DNA of 64,000 bases from Syntrophotalea acetylenica (GCF_001888165.1 NZ_CP015455.1:1420001-1484000); one strand, 5' to 3'; positions 1 through 8,811 are shown, numbered from the stretch's first letter. The notes: a model not told the origin generated them from the letters alone. A program made the numbers and translations.

Positions 1-39
1 GATTCTGTGCAAGTTCGGATCGCTTGGCTGAGCTGTGTT

Positions 40-121
40 TATCCGGAAACATCGGATGGAAGCAGCGCGGCTTTCATGTTAAAACCGGTCCTTTTCCGCT
101 GTGGCGGCATCAATCGGCGGG
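40..121. repeat. Interspersed repeat, copy A
   Basis: A short imperfect hairpin (ATCCGG AAAC ATCGGAT) is followed by a block at 70-121 that matches, in inverse orientation, the block at 19626-19677. Both share GCTTTCAT, CCTTTTCCGC, GTGGCGGC and TCAATC in the same order with only a few substitutions. No convincing gene is visible in 1-244; the short open frames there have no ribosome binding site and overlap the repeat. Function unknown; it behaves like a REP or MITE-type intergenic element. Confidence 0.6.
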
Positions 122-244
122 AAAGGGCCGTCTCCGGGCGAAAACCAGCAAAAGCTATGGGTTGCGCTGGGATGGACGCCTCTGCTATCTTAGACAAATA
201 ATGTTTTGAAATCGCAAACAGCTTATTCTGGGAGGATTGCCGAC

Positions 245-478
245 ATGCTCTTTCGTAATAAATGCACCGCCTGTGATTTCTGGACCATTTTCGAGCTTAA
301 AACCGAAGGCGAAAAGGCCTTTCAGGTATGCACCCACTGCATGGCGCAAACCGCCGTTGCCAACGACAGCCAGCTGGAAGCCCGCATCCGCGACGGTGAA
401 AAGGACGTACAGGCTCTTGCCGGTCATTTCCCGGCCCTGTCCCGCTTGCAGGAGCGTGGCGATCACGTCAAGTTGTAA
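245..478 (+). CDS. Small zinc-ribbon-like protein (paralog 1)
   Basis: A 77-residue protein of unknown function. The start is the ATG at 245 because GGGAGG lies about 9 bases upstream; the open frame continues further 5' without a better signal. Two CxxC pairs, CTAC near residue 8 and CTHC near residue 29, are spaced as in a zinc ribbon, followed by a short charged helical region and the C-terminal tail GDHVKL. The next gene encodes a homolog with the same architecture (CPAC, CTYC and tail GDHIKLD), so the two are tandem duplicates. The gap between them is 53 bases and they are probably cotranscribed. The metal binding is inferred from cysteine spacing only; no partner is evident. Confidence 0.7.
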   Translation: MLFRNKCTACDFWTIFELKTEGEKAFQVCTHCMAQTAVANDSQLEARIRDGEKDVQALAGHFPALSRLQERGDHVKL

Positions 479-531
479 ACCACCTATAAAAGGAGAGGCG
501 CCCGGACCGAAAAGTCCGGCCCTGCGGTGAC

Positions 532-798
532 ATGGAAAAGAGAATAAAGGAAGTCGAGCCGATTCTGCATCGGCAGAAATGTCCTGCCTGCGAGTATTAC
601 ACCGTGTACCGGGCGATTCCGGCCGGCGACAAGGCCCTTGACACCTGTACCTACTGCGGTCACCAGGTAGCCATCGCCTGGCACCATGAAATCAAGGCCG
701 TATTCAAAAACACTGAGAAATTCCTCAAAAACATGGAAGAGATGTGTCCTGAACTCAAGGATCTCAAGAATCCCGGCGACCATATCAAACTGGACTGA
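532..798 (+). CDS. Small zinc-ribbon-like protein (paralog 2)
   Basis: An 88-residue paralog of the gene just upstream. It has CPAC near residue 17 and CTYCG near residue 38, then a helical, lysine-rich segment and the tail GDHIKLD, which matches GDHVKL of paralog 1. The N-terminus is about ten residues longer than in paralog 1. The ATG at 532 is preceded by GC-rich sequence with only weak Shine-Dalgarno likeness (AGGAGAGG lies about 40 bases upstream), so the start is the least certain part. The cysteines suggest a structural zinc site; the role is unknown. Confidence 0.7.
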   Translation: MEKRIKEVEPILHRQKCPACEYYTVYRAIPAGDKALDTCTYCGHQVAIAWHHEIKAVFKNTEKFLKNMEEMCPELKDLKNPGDHIKLD

Positions 799-861
799 AC
801 AATTTCCGTAATTGCGTATACGACAAAACATATCTGTTATGATAATCATAGGAGACTGGCA

Positions 862-1134
862 GTGAAAGCAACCTTGATCATCCCTGACGCCGAGGTGGCA
901 GGAAAGTACGGTTTGGAAACGGTGACCGAACTGCGGTGCAACGAAGAGTTTTGTGCGACATCCTTCGGATATCCCGTGCTCCAGTTGCCCAACGGCGATA
1001 TTTTCGACTGCCCCACGTTTCGGGAAATCCGCGAGGCCTGCGATGCCACGCTGGAAACCGACAACCTGGTAAAAGTGTGCCTGGGGCTGGGCCTGCCTCG
1101 CAGCGAACCGGGGCTGGTGCTGGTAGAGGCCTGA
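862..1134 (+). CDS. Hypothetical protein, 90 aa
   Basis: A 90-residue acidic protein beginning at a GTG with AGGAG 8 bases upstream. It contains three cysteines in the first half, near residues 26, 31 and 50, and ends in GLVLVEA. No membrane segment or signal peptide is visible. I do not recognise the family. It follows the zinc-ribbon pair by 63 bases of AT-rich sequence that may hold a promoter, and it keeps the codon usage and GC content of the surrounding core, unlike the AT-rich island that starts near 1485. Confidence 0.6.
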   Translation: MKATLIIPDAEVAGKYGLETVTELRCNEEFCATSFGYPVLQLPNGDIFDCPTFREIREACDATLETDNLVKVCLGLGLPRSEPGLVLVEA

Positions 1135-1259
1135 CCCGCCGCCGATTTTGTATTGGTTCGATTTGCGAACCGCTTGTTTTATGTCCGTTTTTATTCCAAG
1201 GAGAATCGGCAACAGTTTAAAAGAATACGTATGAAACCGCTTAAGAAAGGAATCCTGTC

Positions 1260-1463
1260 ATGATGATTGCGGTGCGGTTCAAAGACGGGACCTACGATCG
1301 GGTTAAGGACAGCTATCTCGATCGCCTTATCGGTGCTAACAAAGTAGAAATTTTCTGGAGATCCTCCGGTCCGGTCCTGGTCGGCCGCGACCCCGTGCGC
1401 GGCCGGTCGAATGCATGCTGTTACCGTGGAGTGGAGCGCAGGGCAGGGCGGCAATCTCAATGA
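1260..1463 (+). CDS. Small conserved Desulfuromonadales-type protein (VRFKDGTYD... family)
   Basis: A 67-residue protein with the pattern V-R-F-K-D-G-T-Y-D, then LDRLIG, FWRSSGPVLVGRDPVRG and a C-terminal YRGVERR. This pattern recalls a family of 60-70 residue proteins common in Geobacter and relatives (I recall the label GSU3473 family; this is memory, not a search). Two adjacent ATG codons (1260 and 1263) follow AAAGGAA. Function unknown. It is the last GC-rich gene before the AT-rich island, with 31 bases to the methyltransferase start. Confidence 0.65.
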   Translation: MMIAVRFKDGTYDRVKDSYLDRLIGANKVEIFWRSSGPVLVGRDPVRGRSNACCYRGVERRAGRQSQ

Positions 1464-1494
1464 CAGGAATATTTACAGGAGTTAAAAAGGCGCT

Positions 1495-2220
1495 GTGGAT
1501 CTGAAGGAAGAAGATATCCTTGGAGACAGTATTGTTGACCATTGGTACTATGTATCAAAAGGTCGCGCTTTGCGTAAATTTCTTGGCGAAATAAAAACAC
1601 CTGAAATTTTAGATGTTGGCGCAGGGTCCGGGATTTTCTCTCGCCAGTTGCTGGATGCAGGGCAATGTAGCAGTGCAGTTTGTGTTGATCCTAATTATGT
1701 AAATGAAAAAACTGAGATATATCATGGTAAAAAAATAAATTTTGTTAAGTCTTTAAATAGTTGCTCCCATAGCCTTGTGCTAATGATGGATGTGTTGGAG
1801 CATGTATCAGACGATCTGGAGTTCTTGAAAAGTTACGCTAAAAATATGAAAAGTGGTGGATATGTTTTAATAACAGTTCCAGCATTTAATTTTTTATGGT
1901 CTGGTCACGATGTTTTCCTGGAGCATTTAAGGCGTTATACAATTAATGATATCGAGACTCTTGTTAAAGATGCTGGTCTCACTCCTGTGAAGAGTTGCTA
2001 TTTTTTTGGAAGCCTGTTTCCAATAGTGGTTGTTTTGCGTTTTATGAATAAAACATTGAATTATTTTAAATTAGCAAAGCCTCAAAGCGAATTGAGAGTA
2101 TATCCAAATTGGTTAAATCGCTTATTGATCATCATACATAATTTGGAATGCTATACCCTTTTCAAATTTAATAAATTATTTGGTTTAACAGTTTTTTCCT
2201 TGTGTCGTAAAAGTTATTAA
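1495..2220 (+). CDS. Class I SAM-dependent methyltransferase
   Basis: A 241-residue methyltransferase of the type-11 / ubiE-like fold. SAM motif I is ILDVGAGSGIF near residues 38-48, and MMDVLEHVSDD near residue 98 fits motif II with its acidic residues. The C-terminal third is basic and hydrophobic, perhaps for association with a membrane or lipid-linked substrate. GTG start with AGGAG about 12 bases upstream. It is strongly AT-rich compared with the gene before it and opens the AT-rich island, where it neighbours polyprenyl-phosphate-type glycosyltransferases, so the substrate is probably a glycan or lipid-linked sugar (inference). Confidence 0.85.
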   Translation: MDLKEEDILGDSIVDHWYYVSKGRALRKFLGEIKTPEILDVGAGSGIFSRQLLDAGQCSSAVCVDPNYVNEKTEIYHGKKINFVKSLNSCSHSLVLMMDVLEHVSDDLEFLKSYAKNMKSGGYVLITVPAFNFLWSGHDVFLEHLRRYTINDIETLVKDAGLTPVKSCYFFGSLFPIVVVLRFMNKTLNYFKLAKPQSELRVYPNWLNRLLIIIHNLECYTLFKFNKLFGLTVFSLCRKSY

Positions 2221-2787
2221 TAACAATACAATAAGTTGTTGTGTAAAGTACTTGATTTAGATACATAAGTCATTAAACTATTTAATTTTAAATTTATTTT
2301 TTTGTGAAGAGAAACTTTCACAAAAAAGTGTATTTCCACTGTAACTAGTCAACTCAGATTTATATCAATGCCATTACTGCCAGTACACGCTGTACATATG
2401 ATTATCTCATTTTTTAACGAGGGTGATCGTCTTTAGGCTCTCATCAATATAGTTATTCCTAAAAATTTGCAGGTCTCTTTGGACTATTGAATATTAGATA
2501 TAAGAGAATCCTTGCTCATTCCTTTTCTTTCAAAAATTAAAATTCGCTTTTCAAGATTCGTGTTGTATTATTGGCGATGGTATTTAATATCTTTATGATT
2601 TTTTAAAGATCTGTTTAGAAATAAATTCAAAAGGTAAGGTTTGTATAAAAATTAGGTTTGAAGGATTTATTGTTAGAAAACATGAAAAAAGCGCCTAAGT
2701 AATCAATTGAGTGGTTTTTTTGAGTATGGCGGGAAAGGTTTACTTTTAACTTAGCGATATTTATTGACAAAGTGAGGAGATAAGCTA
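2221..2787 (+). other. 567-bp AT-rich gap, possible decayed glycosyltransferase
   Basis: No intact gene. Short fragments in different plus-strand frames recall a family-2 glycosyltransferase N-terminus: MIISFFNEGDRL from 2398 to 2433 ending in a stop, then SCCIIGDG at 2558-2581. Their order matches the usual FYNE and DDGS motifs, but the spacing is longer than usual and several stops and frame changes intervene. This may be a remnant of a former island gene or chance in AT-rich DNA. A usual ribosome binding site (GTGAGGAG) for the next gene lies at the right end. Confidence 0.25.
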
Positions 2788-3741
2788 GTGTCAATCGGTC
2801 TTGTCATACCCATTTATAATGAAGAAAAAGGTATTATAAATAACCTTAAAAAAATTCTTGAGACTATCAATAAAGATGAAATCGATATAACACAAATTAT
2901 CATTGTTGACGATGGATCTACTGATGACAGCGTCATGATTTTAAAAGATTTCTTGCCTCTTGATTCTAGGTTAGAATTAGTATCATTTACAAGAAACTTT
3001 GGTAAAGAAGCAGCGATTTATGCAGGTTTGCTAAATTGTAATCGTCAAGCTGCCATTGTCATGGATAGCGACCTTCAACATCCCCCAAGTTTAATTAGAC
3101 TAATGGTTGAAGCATGGCGAGAAGGATTTGATGTTGTTGAGGCCTGTAAATCAAAAGATAGCCATATTTCGTTTTTGCGTCGTTGGATGACCAGACTTTT
3201 TTATTCGATTTTTGCTTATGTTTCTGAAATGAACCTGGAAGGTCAAACAGACTTCAAACTTCTGGATAGGCAGGTTATCGATGCTTACTGCAATTTACCT
3301 GAGCGAAAGAGATTCTTTCGGGGACTAATTTCATGGCTCGGTTTCAGTACTAAACAAGTCTGGTTTGAAGTTCCACTCAGACAAGGTGATTCTTCAAAAT
3401 GGTCGCTAGTGAAGCTTGCTCGCCTCGCTATGGTTGCAATTACAAGCTTTTCATCGTCAATGTTGCACCTTGTTAGCTTCGCAGCCGCAACTTGTTTCAT
3501 TATAAGTTTTATTTTTGCCAGTATTTCTCTTTACCAAAAGATCTGTGGAATTGCTGTTTCGGGATTTACGACAATAAATATTTTGGTGCTTTTTATTGGA
3601 AGTATAATAATGTTTTCGATTGGGCAAGTTAGTCTATATCTAGAACATCTTTTTGATGAAAATAAAAATAGACCAATATATATTATTAACAAGAAAAAAA
3701 GTTATAAAAATAAAGAAGGATTTGATGGTTACATCGAATAA
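2788..3741 (+). CDS. Family 2 glycosyltransferase, GtrB/DPM1-like with C-terminal membrane helices
   Basis: A 317-residue GT2 enzyme of the polyprenyl-phosphate glucosyl/mannosyltransferase type, which transfers a sugar from a nucleotide donor to undecaprenyl phosphate at the cytoplasmic membrane. Visible motifs are IPIYNEEKG at residues 7-15, IIVDDGSTDDS near 38-48, the catalytic-type MDSDLQHPP near 90-98, GQTDFKLLD near 152, and R-K-R-F-F-R-G near 172. Two hydrophobic helices follow residue 215, as in GtrB and ArnC-like proteins. GTG start after GAGGAG. AT-rich like its neighbours. It probably works with the downstream membrane glycosyltransferase-like protein and with a GtrA-type flippase; a GtrA homolog is at 19718, not adjacent. 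Confidence 0.88.
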   Translation: MSIGLVIPIYNEEKGIINNLKKILETINKDEIDITQIIIVDDGSTDDSVMILKDFLPLDSRLELVSFTRNFGKEAAIYAGLLNCNRQAAIVMDSDLQHPPSLIRLMVEAWREGFDVVEACKSKDSHISFLRRWMTRLFYSIFAYVSEMNLEGQTDFKLLDRQVIDAYCNLPERKRFFRGLISWLGFSTKQVWFEVPLRQGDSSKWSLVKLARLAMVAITSFSSSMLHLVSFAAATCFIISFIFASISLYQKICGIAVSGFTTINILVLFIGSIIMFSIGQVSLYLEHLFDENKNRPIYIINKKKSYKNKEGFDGYIE

Positions 3742-3854
3742 TATTCTATTCCTTTTCATTTAATTTGAAAAAGAGAAAAAAAGCCAGAAACTACCATTCA
3801 TTACATAAATACTTAAGCTTATTTTATAAATAAGAAAATTGGTGTTAATTCATA

Positions 3855-5482
3855 ATGTTGATTCCAAAACACAACAAATCATTATATATTATAAAATTAA
3901 AAGAAAAATTACCCTCGATTTTCATTTTAGCTTTTACCATTTTTTTCATAATACCATTTATCATTTATCCTTATGGAATAGCCCAAGATTATCCAAATCA
4001 CTATGCCGCTTATAGTGTGGCTTTTCAAAAGTTACAAGGCTCTCTGCCTCATAGTTTTTATGATGTTCAGTGGCGGCTTTTTCCGCATCTGACCATGGCA
4101 ATTCTTGCTCTTCCAATAGTTTTGGGTGTAAATATTTCTTTGTCATTTAATATATTTTTAATTTTAAGCGCATTAATGCCCATTTTTGGTGCCTGGATTC
4201 TTCATTGGCATATTTATAAAAAAACTTCCTGGAGTTTAATGCTCTGTCTTGGTCTTTTCTATAATTTTTGTCTTTACCTTGGTTTTCTTGATTTTAATTT
4301 CAGTTTGGGACTGTCATTTTTTTTGTACACCATCTATTTATGTCAAAATCAAAACCCGACATTTCTCGGGTATGTTTTTCTAACTTTTGGGGCCACTCTT
4401 CTTTTTTAGCCCATCTTTTTGGGTTTTTTATTTTTTCGGTTATTGTTTCAAGTCATATTTTCTATGTCATTGCACAGGCCAGTATATGGCGAACTAGACT
4501 AAAGATCTTTTTTTCTCCGTTACTTTGGTTGTGGCCGATAGGTATTTTAGGATATTTCTCAATTATGAAAGGTCCTATAACTCTGCCACATGAGAAACTT
4601 TGGATAGGATTGCCACAGCTAAATATGATTATTTCTGCCTTTCTCCAGCCCTTTTTCTTTGGTCACACTTGGTCTGCTGTTTTTTTTGTTATTCTTTTTA
4701 TAACTGTTTTTCCATATGCGCTTTATGTAAAAGTAATTCACATGAAAAGGGTAAATGCAATTGTTAGCGGTACTTTGTTTATTACTACAATTCTTTTTTC
4801 ACAAAGAATTGGTGGCGTTGCACTTGATTTTCGACTTGGTATGGTAACCTTTTTATATACTGCTAGTGTCGTTAATTTATCTTCCATTAATGATTCCAAG
4901 AAAAAAACGGTGGTGGTTTTCTCTGCTATTTTGTTATTTAGTGGCTTGTTTTTACAAGGAATCAACGGTTGGAAAATCATGAAAATGACCAATAATGAGG
5001 TCAGTGCCATACGGGATGCCATTCAGAAAATTCCATTAAAATCGACCCTTATTGCTGCTAGTAGTAGTGACTCTCGACCTTTTCTCCACGCAGGTTCATT
5101 CATTGTTTCAGATCGAGATGGTTTTTTCCCTCTTTTATTCCAGGTTGTGCAACCTCTTTATGCTCGATCTGCTTTTGCCAGCATTAACCTGCCAGGTGCT
5201 GAAATGTCCGGGAGGCGGTTAACTGCCAACGCTACTAAACCTCCCTGTAAAGCTCAAAATAATGATTGGTTTAATCTAAAATTCGATCATGGTTGGCCAT
5301 TAAATTTCGACTACTTAATTTGGTTCAGTTCATCCGCCGAGACAATGAAAGAATTTGTTTTTCTAAATAAAGTTGCAGAAGGGAAACACTTTCATCTCTA
5401 TGAGATCGATAAACAAAAAGCAATTTATTTTTTTCAAAAATCAAATGAAGGAGAAAAGGATTGTCTTATAGTAGGCGAGTAA
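3855..5482 (+). CDS. Polytopic membrane protein of the glycan island, broken by a one-base frameshift
   Basis: As written, a 184-residue frame (3855-4409) stops in a T6 run, and a second frame continues to 5482. Adding one T at 4402-4407 joins GATLLF directly to LAHLFGFFIFS and gives one protein of about 542 residues with roughly ten hydrophobic helices and a soluble C-terminal region from about residue 380. The hydrophobic profile and the island context fit a GT39/GT83-like or oligosaccharide-modifying membrane enzyme, for example one using a polyprenyl-phosphate sugar made by the preceding GT2; no catalytic motif is identified, so the function is not assigned. The deletion may be a real mutation, a slippage site or a sequencing error. 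Confidence 0.7.
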
Positions 5483-5626
5483 TTTGAAAAAAAGAGTCAT
5501 TACACTGGGTATGTTTTTTTATATGGGGGGAGATTTAATAAAGTTAAATACCCCAGGTTTGCATAATTATATTTTTAAAGTAATATTACTTGGAGGGAAA
5601 ATACAAATATCGGAGGAGCAAACTGT

Positions 5627-6406
5627 ATGGTTGCCTGTAACACCATGATTTCAATTGTTGTTCCTGCATATAATGAAGAAAAGCGGCTTCAGCTCACTTT
5701 GCCTGCTCTTTTTAATCAAATTAAAGAATACTTTTCTCGATTTGAAATAGTCGTGGTGGATGATGGCAGTACCGATCGCACTGCGGACATTGTAATGTCC
5801 TTTGCCCGTAAACATGAGAGGGTAAGGCTGATCCGGTATGAACAAAACCGTGGCAAGGGGTGTGCTGTTCGTACCGGGGTGCTTGCCGCCAAGGGGGATC
5901 TGATTTTGTTCAGTGATGCGGATCTTTCAACGGCTTTCGAAGAAGTGCTGAAGCTGCGCGAAGCACTGGAGACCGGGGCGGATGTGGCGATCGGGTCGCG
6001 AGCCACCAGACAGACAGTGATCGAGAAACGCCAGCCGCTTTACCGGGTAGTGATGGGCAAAACCTTTAACAAGTTCGTGCAATTGCTTGCCACTCCAGGC
6101 ATTTTTGATACCCAGTGTGGCTTCAAGCTTTTTACCCGGGCGGCGGCGATGGATCTTTTCAGGGATTGCAGAATCGACGGTTTTGGGTTTGACGTCGAGG
6201 TTCTTTTCCTGGCACGCAAACGCGGCCTAGTGATTCGTGAGATCGGCGTGCGGTGGCTGAATTCTCCGGACAGTAAAGTCCATCCCGTTATTGATTCAGC
6301 GCGTATGCTGCGAGATCTGCTGGTGATCCGCCGGAATGCCCTGCGAGGGGATTACGGAGAGCTCGCTGTCAGCCGGCGCAAAATAGAAGCCTCGCCATCC
6401 GAATAG
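5627..6406 (+). CDS. Family 2 glycosyltransferase, dolichyl/polyprenyl-phosphate glucosyltransferase (ALG5-like)
   Basis: A 259-residue GT2 enzyme. Motifs: SIVVPAYNEEKRL near residues 8-20, VVVDDGSTDRT near 43-53, NRGKGCAVRTGVLAAKG near 75, the DxD-type SDADLST near 100-106, IGSRAT near 124 and DTQCGFKLF near 162. This is the ALG5 / DPG synthase pattern, which makes polyprenyl-phosphate-glucose. Start at ATG 5627 with GGAGGAG 8 bases upstream; an in-frame ATG at 5645 is the alternative. The first 130 bases are AT-rich like the island and the rest is GC-rich, so the island edge falls inside this gene. The last 55 bases overlap the 3' end of the convergent gene on the minus strand. Confidence 0.9.
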   Translation: MVACNTMISIVVPAYNEEKRLQLTLPALFNQIKEYFSRFEIVVVDDGSTDRTADIVMSFARKHERVRLIRYEQNRGKGCAVRTGVLAAKGDLILFSDADLSTAFEEVLKLREALETGADVAIGSRATRQTVIEKRQPLYRVVMGKTFNKFVQLLATPGIFDTQCGFKLFTRAAAMDLFRDCRIDGFGFDVEVLFLARKRGLVIREIGVRWLNSPDSKVHPVIDSARMLRDLLVIRRNALRGDYGELAVSRRKIEASPSE

Positions 6407-7866
6407 ATCTCCTGCCATTTACCTGTTGCCTTCAGATATCTGACAAGGACAGAATCGTGAGGGAACAGAACCCAATCGATGCCGTAGTTTTTTAAAAGTT
6501 TGTCGGCGCCCTCATCCAGGGACACTATTTTTCGGTAATCCTTAAAAATTTTCTCTCCGTACATATCGGCGCGCCCATCGATAAAAACCTTCTCGGCTGG
6601 ATCAAGGGCATAGATCAGATAGCCTCCCCATGCATAGTTGTTGAAAATCTTCCCTTCCGGGCGGACCGTCTGATTAAGATAAGCAACGGCCTTGATCGGA
6701 TGGCTGGATTCGGGAAGGGGCAGGAATGTTTCCGCTACTTCGCGAGACTTGGTATGGGAAGGGCCGACAAGCATGCAAAGGATAACGGCGGTTATGATGA
6801 TGGCCAGCGGCCCGCTCAGGGGTGAAGTCGGAAGTTGCGCGCCCTCTTTGGTCGCGGGACGAAAGGGGGATGCGATTCGGACAGAGGACTGGAGCATTCT
6901 CGCAAAATATGGACAGATAAAAACCGTCGCGATGCCCATGTAGCGTTGGTGTGTCAAAGAAGCATTGATGAAAAACAGGACGAACAGCCGATCAGTCCAG
7001 GTGGTAGGCACGGATTTGAGGGACATAAACAGAAGAACAATCAGCAGGTAGATTCGGTAGAGCCACTGTTCCTGAAAATTCGGTGGCAGCCATTCCACAA
7101 TGCCCTGGGCAAAAACATCGCTGGCGACATGAAAAGGAAACAGATAGAGGCTGAAACCGAAAGGATTGATCCCGGCTGCCAGGGCGGACAGAAGCATAAA
7201 GGTGGCTGGCCGGCGGATCGTCTTAAAGGTTGTTTTGAAACTGAAAGGTTGTTCCGTAAAAAAGTCATCCAGCAGTTGCCCACCGAGAAACAGTCCCTGC
7301 AGGGCCAGTCCCAGAATGAAACCTCCGTGCAGGTTGGCCCACAGGGCCGTTAGAGGAGGCAGGACCCAAAGCCATCGGTCCTGTTTATGCAGGGCGTAAA
7401 GAACGATGACGCCAAACAGCCAGGAGAAGATATGAGGCCGGGCGAGCATATGAGTCATGGAGAAAGTCAGGGCGACAGACACCGCGAGGATAGCGACCCA
7501 GTCGTTGGTAACTGCGGATACGATCCGAAAAAGCAGCCAGAAGCTCAGGGCGGCTATCAGAAAAAAGAAGAGTATCGTCCCGATAAGCCCGCCATGCTGG
7601 TGAACTCCGGCCATGATGACTTCCGAAAGCCACTCATGAGCGGTCCATGGCTTTCCTAACGCCGTATGCGAGAAAATATCCTGCGTAAGGATGGCTCTGG
7701 TTTTGAGCATGTGCTGGCCGGCAGCGATGTGCCACAACGTATCACCATCACCGAGGGCCTTGCCGTGGTCGAAAAGGATCAGCAGGGCAAAGGTTATAAA
7801 ACCGTAAAGCCCTGCAATGTCCGGCAAGATGGCAATTCTTCCAGAGATATTTTTTTTTTCGGTCAT
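6352..7866 (-). CDS. Polytopic membrane protein, putative glycosyltransferase-like
   Basis: A 504-residue protein with about ten hydrophobic helices and a soluble C-terminal domain of about 130 residues. The N-terminal motif DGDTLWHIAAGQHML near residues 40-54, followed by FSHTALGKPWTAHEWLSE, is typical of a widespread family of membrane proteins distantly related to GT39-type mannosyltransferases, in which acidic residues of the first periplasmic loop are conserved; assignment by family resemblance only. The start codon ATG at 7866 lies 18 bases from the 3' end of tadD, so it could be the last gene of the tad transcript. Its 3' end overlaps the convergent glycosyltransferase gene by 55 bases. 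Confidence 0.75.
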   Translation of the reverse strand: MTEKKNISGRIAILPDIAGLYGFITFALLILFDHGKALGDGDTLWHIAAGQHMLKTRAILTQDIFSHTALGKPWTAHEWLSEVIMAGVHQHGGLIGTILFFFLIAALSFWLLFRIVSAVTNDWVAILAVSVALTFSMTHMLARPHIFSWLFGVIVLYALHKQDRWLWVLPPLTALWANLHGGFILGLALQGLFLGGQLLDDFFTEQPFSFKTTFKTIRRPATFMLLSALAAGINPFGFSLYLFPFHVASDVFAQGIVEWLPPNFQEQWLYRIYLLIVLLFMSLKSVPTTWTDRLFVLFFINASLTHQRYMGIATVFICPYFARMLQSSVRIASPFRPATKEGAQLPTSPLSGPLAIIITAVILCMLVGPSHTKSREVAETFLPLPESSHPIKAVAYLNQTVRPEGKIFNNYAWGGYLIYALDPAEKVFIDGRADMYGEKIFKDYRKIVSLDEGADKLLKNYGIDWVLFPHDSVLVRYLKATGKWQEIYSDGEASILRRLTASSP

Positions 7867-7884
7867 TGATAGATTGCCTCTGAT

Positions 7885-8811
7885 CTAATGTGCCGATTGG
7901 GAGCGCAGGCTGTTGAGTCTGTCCAGGTTCTGCTGGGCGCGTGGATAAAATACCGGATTCAGTGCGAGGGCCTTCTTGAATGCCTTTTCAGCTTTGTCCC
8001 AGTTGCCCTGGGTCATGTAGAGATAGCCTATATTGTTATAGGCAGCCGGTTTGCCGAGGGTGTCTTCAAAGAGCTGCAAAGCGCGAACTTCCTGGTTGTT
8101 GAGCAGAAAAGCCGTCGCCAGATTGTTTTTGCTGCGCATGTTGGAGGGTTCGAGGGCCAAAGCCCTGGAAAACTGGGGTATCGCATCCGTGTAGCGGCCC
8201 TGCAGCAGGTAATTGAACCCCAGATTGTTGTAACCAGACGGATTGTCCGGCCGCAGGGAGATGAATTTCTGGTGCAATGATTCCGCAAGGCCCAATTTGT
8301 CCTGACCGATGCTGTCATAAGTGATGGCCAGTTCGCTGATAACAGCAGGGGACTCGGGATAATTTGACTGGAGCGTTTCCAGCAGTTTTTGCGCGGTGGG
8401 GTAGTCTCCCTGGCTGCGTGCTATACGGGCAAGCCCCAGTTGCGCGGCCATGTTCTGCGGATCTTTTTCCAGAACCGTGGTGAAGATTTCACGGGCTTGC
8501 GGTGCGCTGCCCCGGGCAAGGAATACCTGTCCCAACCCGGCGAGCGCTGCAGTGGCATCAGGCTTTTTTTGAAGGGCCGCCGAAAAATGCAGCCGGGCAA
8601 GTTCAAGGTTGCCCTGGTTCAGATAGGAAAGGCCCTTTCCGGTCAATTCTTCCGGAGGAAGATTGGCGATTCTTTCTCGGGTGTAGGCATCCTCGCCTTT
8701 TTCCTGAACCGTAAATCTTGCTACTCTCCTGTGGTAGGGATCAGCCACAGGTGTGCATGCCGTAATACTGGCGATCAACAAAATAGCAGACATGCTTGTC
8801 CAGGTTTTCAA
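7885..8811 (-). CDS. tadD: TadD-like TPR lipoprotein of the Flp pilus locus
   Basis: A 308-residue outer-membrane-type lipoprotein. The start is probably the TTG at 8811, because GGAGGG precedes it by 6 bases; the frame extends 13 codons further without a signal. The leader KTWTSMSAILLIASITAC ends in a lipobox cysteine at about residue 18. The rest consists of at least five tetratricopeptide repeats, for example YLNQGNLELARLHFSAAL and YNNLGFNYLLQGRYTDAI. In tad systems TadD is the TPR lipoprotein that supports secretin assembly. It follows tadC in the same direction and closes the tad gene run. Confidence 0.85.
   Translation of the reverse strand: MKTWTSMSAILLIASITACTPVADPYHRRVARFTVQEKGEDAYTRERIANLPPEELTGKGLSYLNQGNLELARLHFSAALQKKPDATAALAGLGQVFLARGSAPQAREIFTTVLEKDPQNMAAQLGLARIARSQGDYPTAQKLLETLQSNYPESPAVISELAITYDSIGQDKLGLAESLHQKFISLRPDNPSGYNNLGFNYLLQGRYTDAIPQFSRALALEPSNMRSKNNLATAFLLNNQEVRALQLFEDTLGKPAAYNNIGYLYMTQGNWDKAEKAFKKALALNPVFYPRAQQNLDRLNSLRSQSAH

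Noticed and set aside
1-209. Two overlapping short open frames at the left edge
   Set aside because: They overlap the interspersed repeat copy A, have no ribosome binding site and no homology I recognise.
5484-5648. A 54-codon frame from a TTG between the island membrane protein and the glycosyltransferase
   Set aside because: It overlaps the strong start of the next gene, has no ribosome binding site and is in AT-rich DNA where such frames arise by chance.
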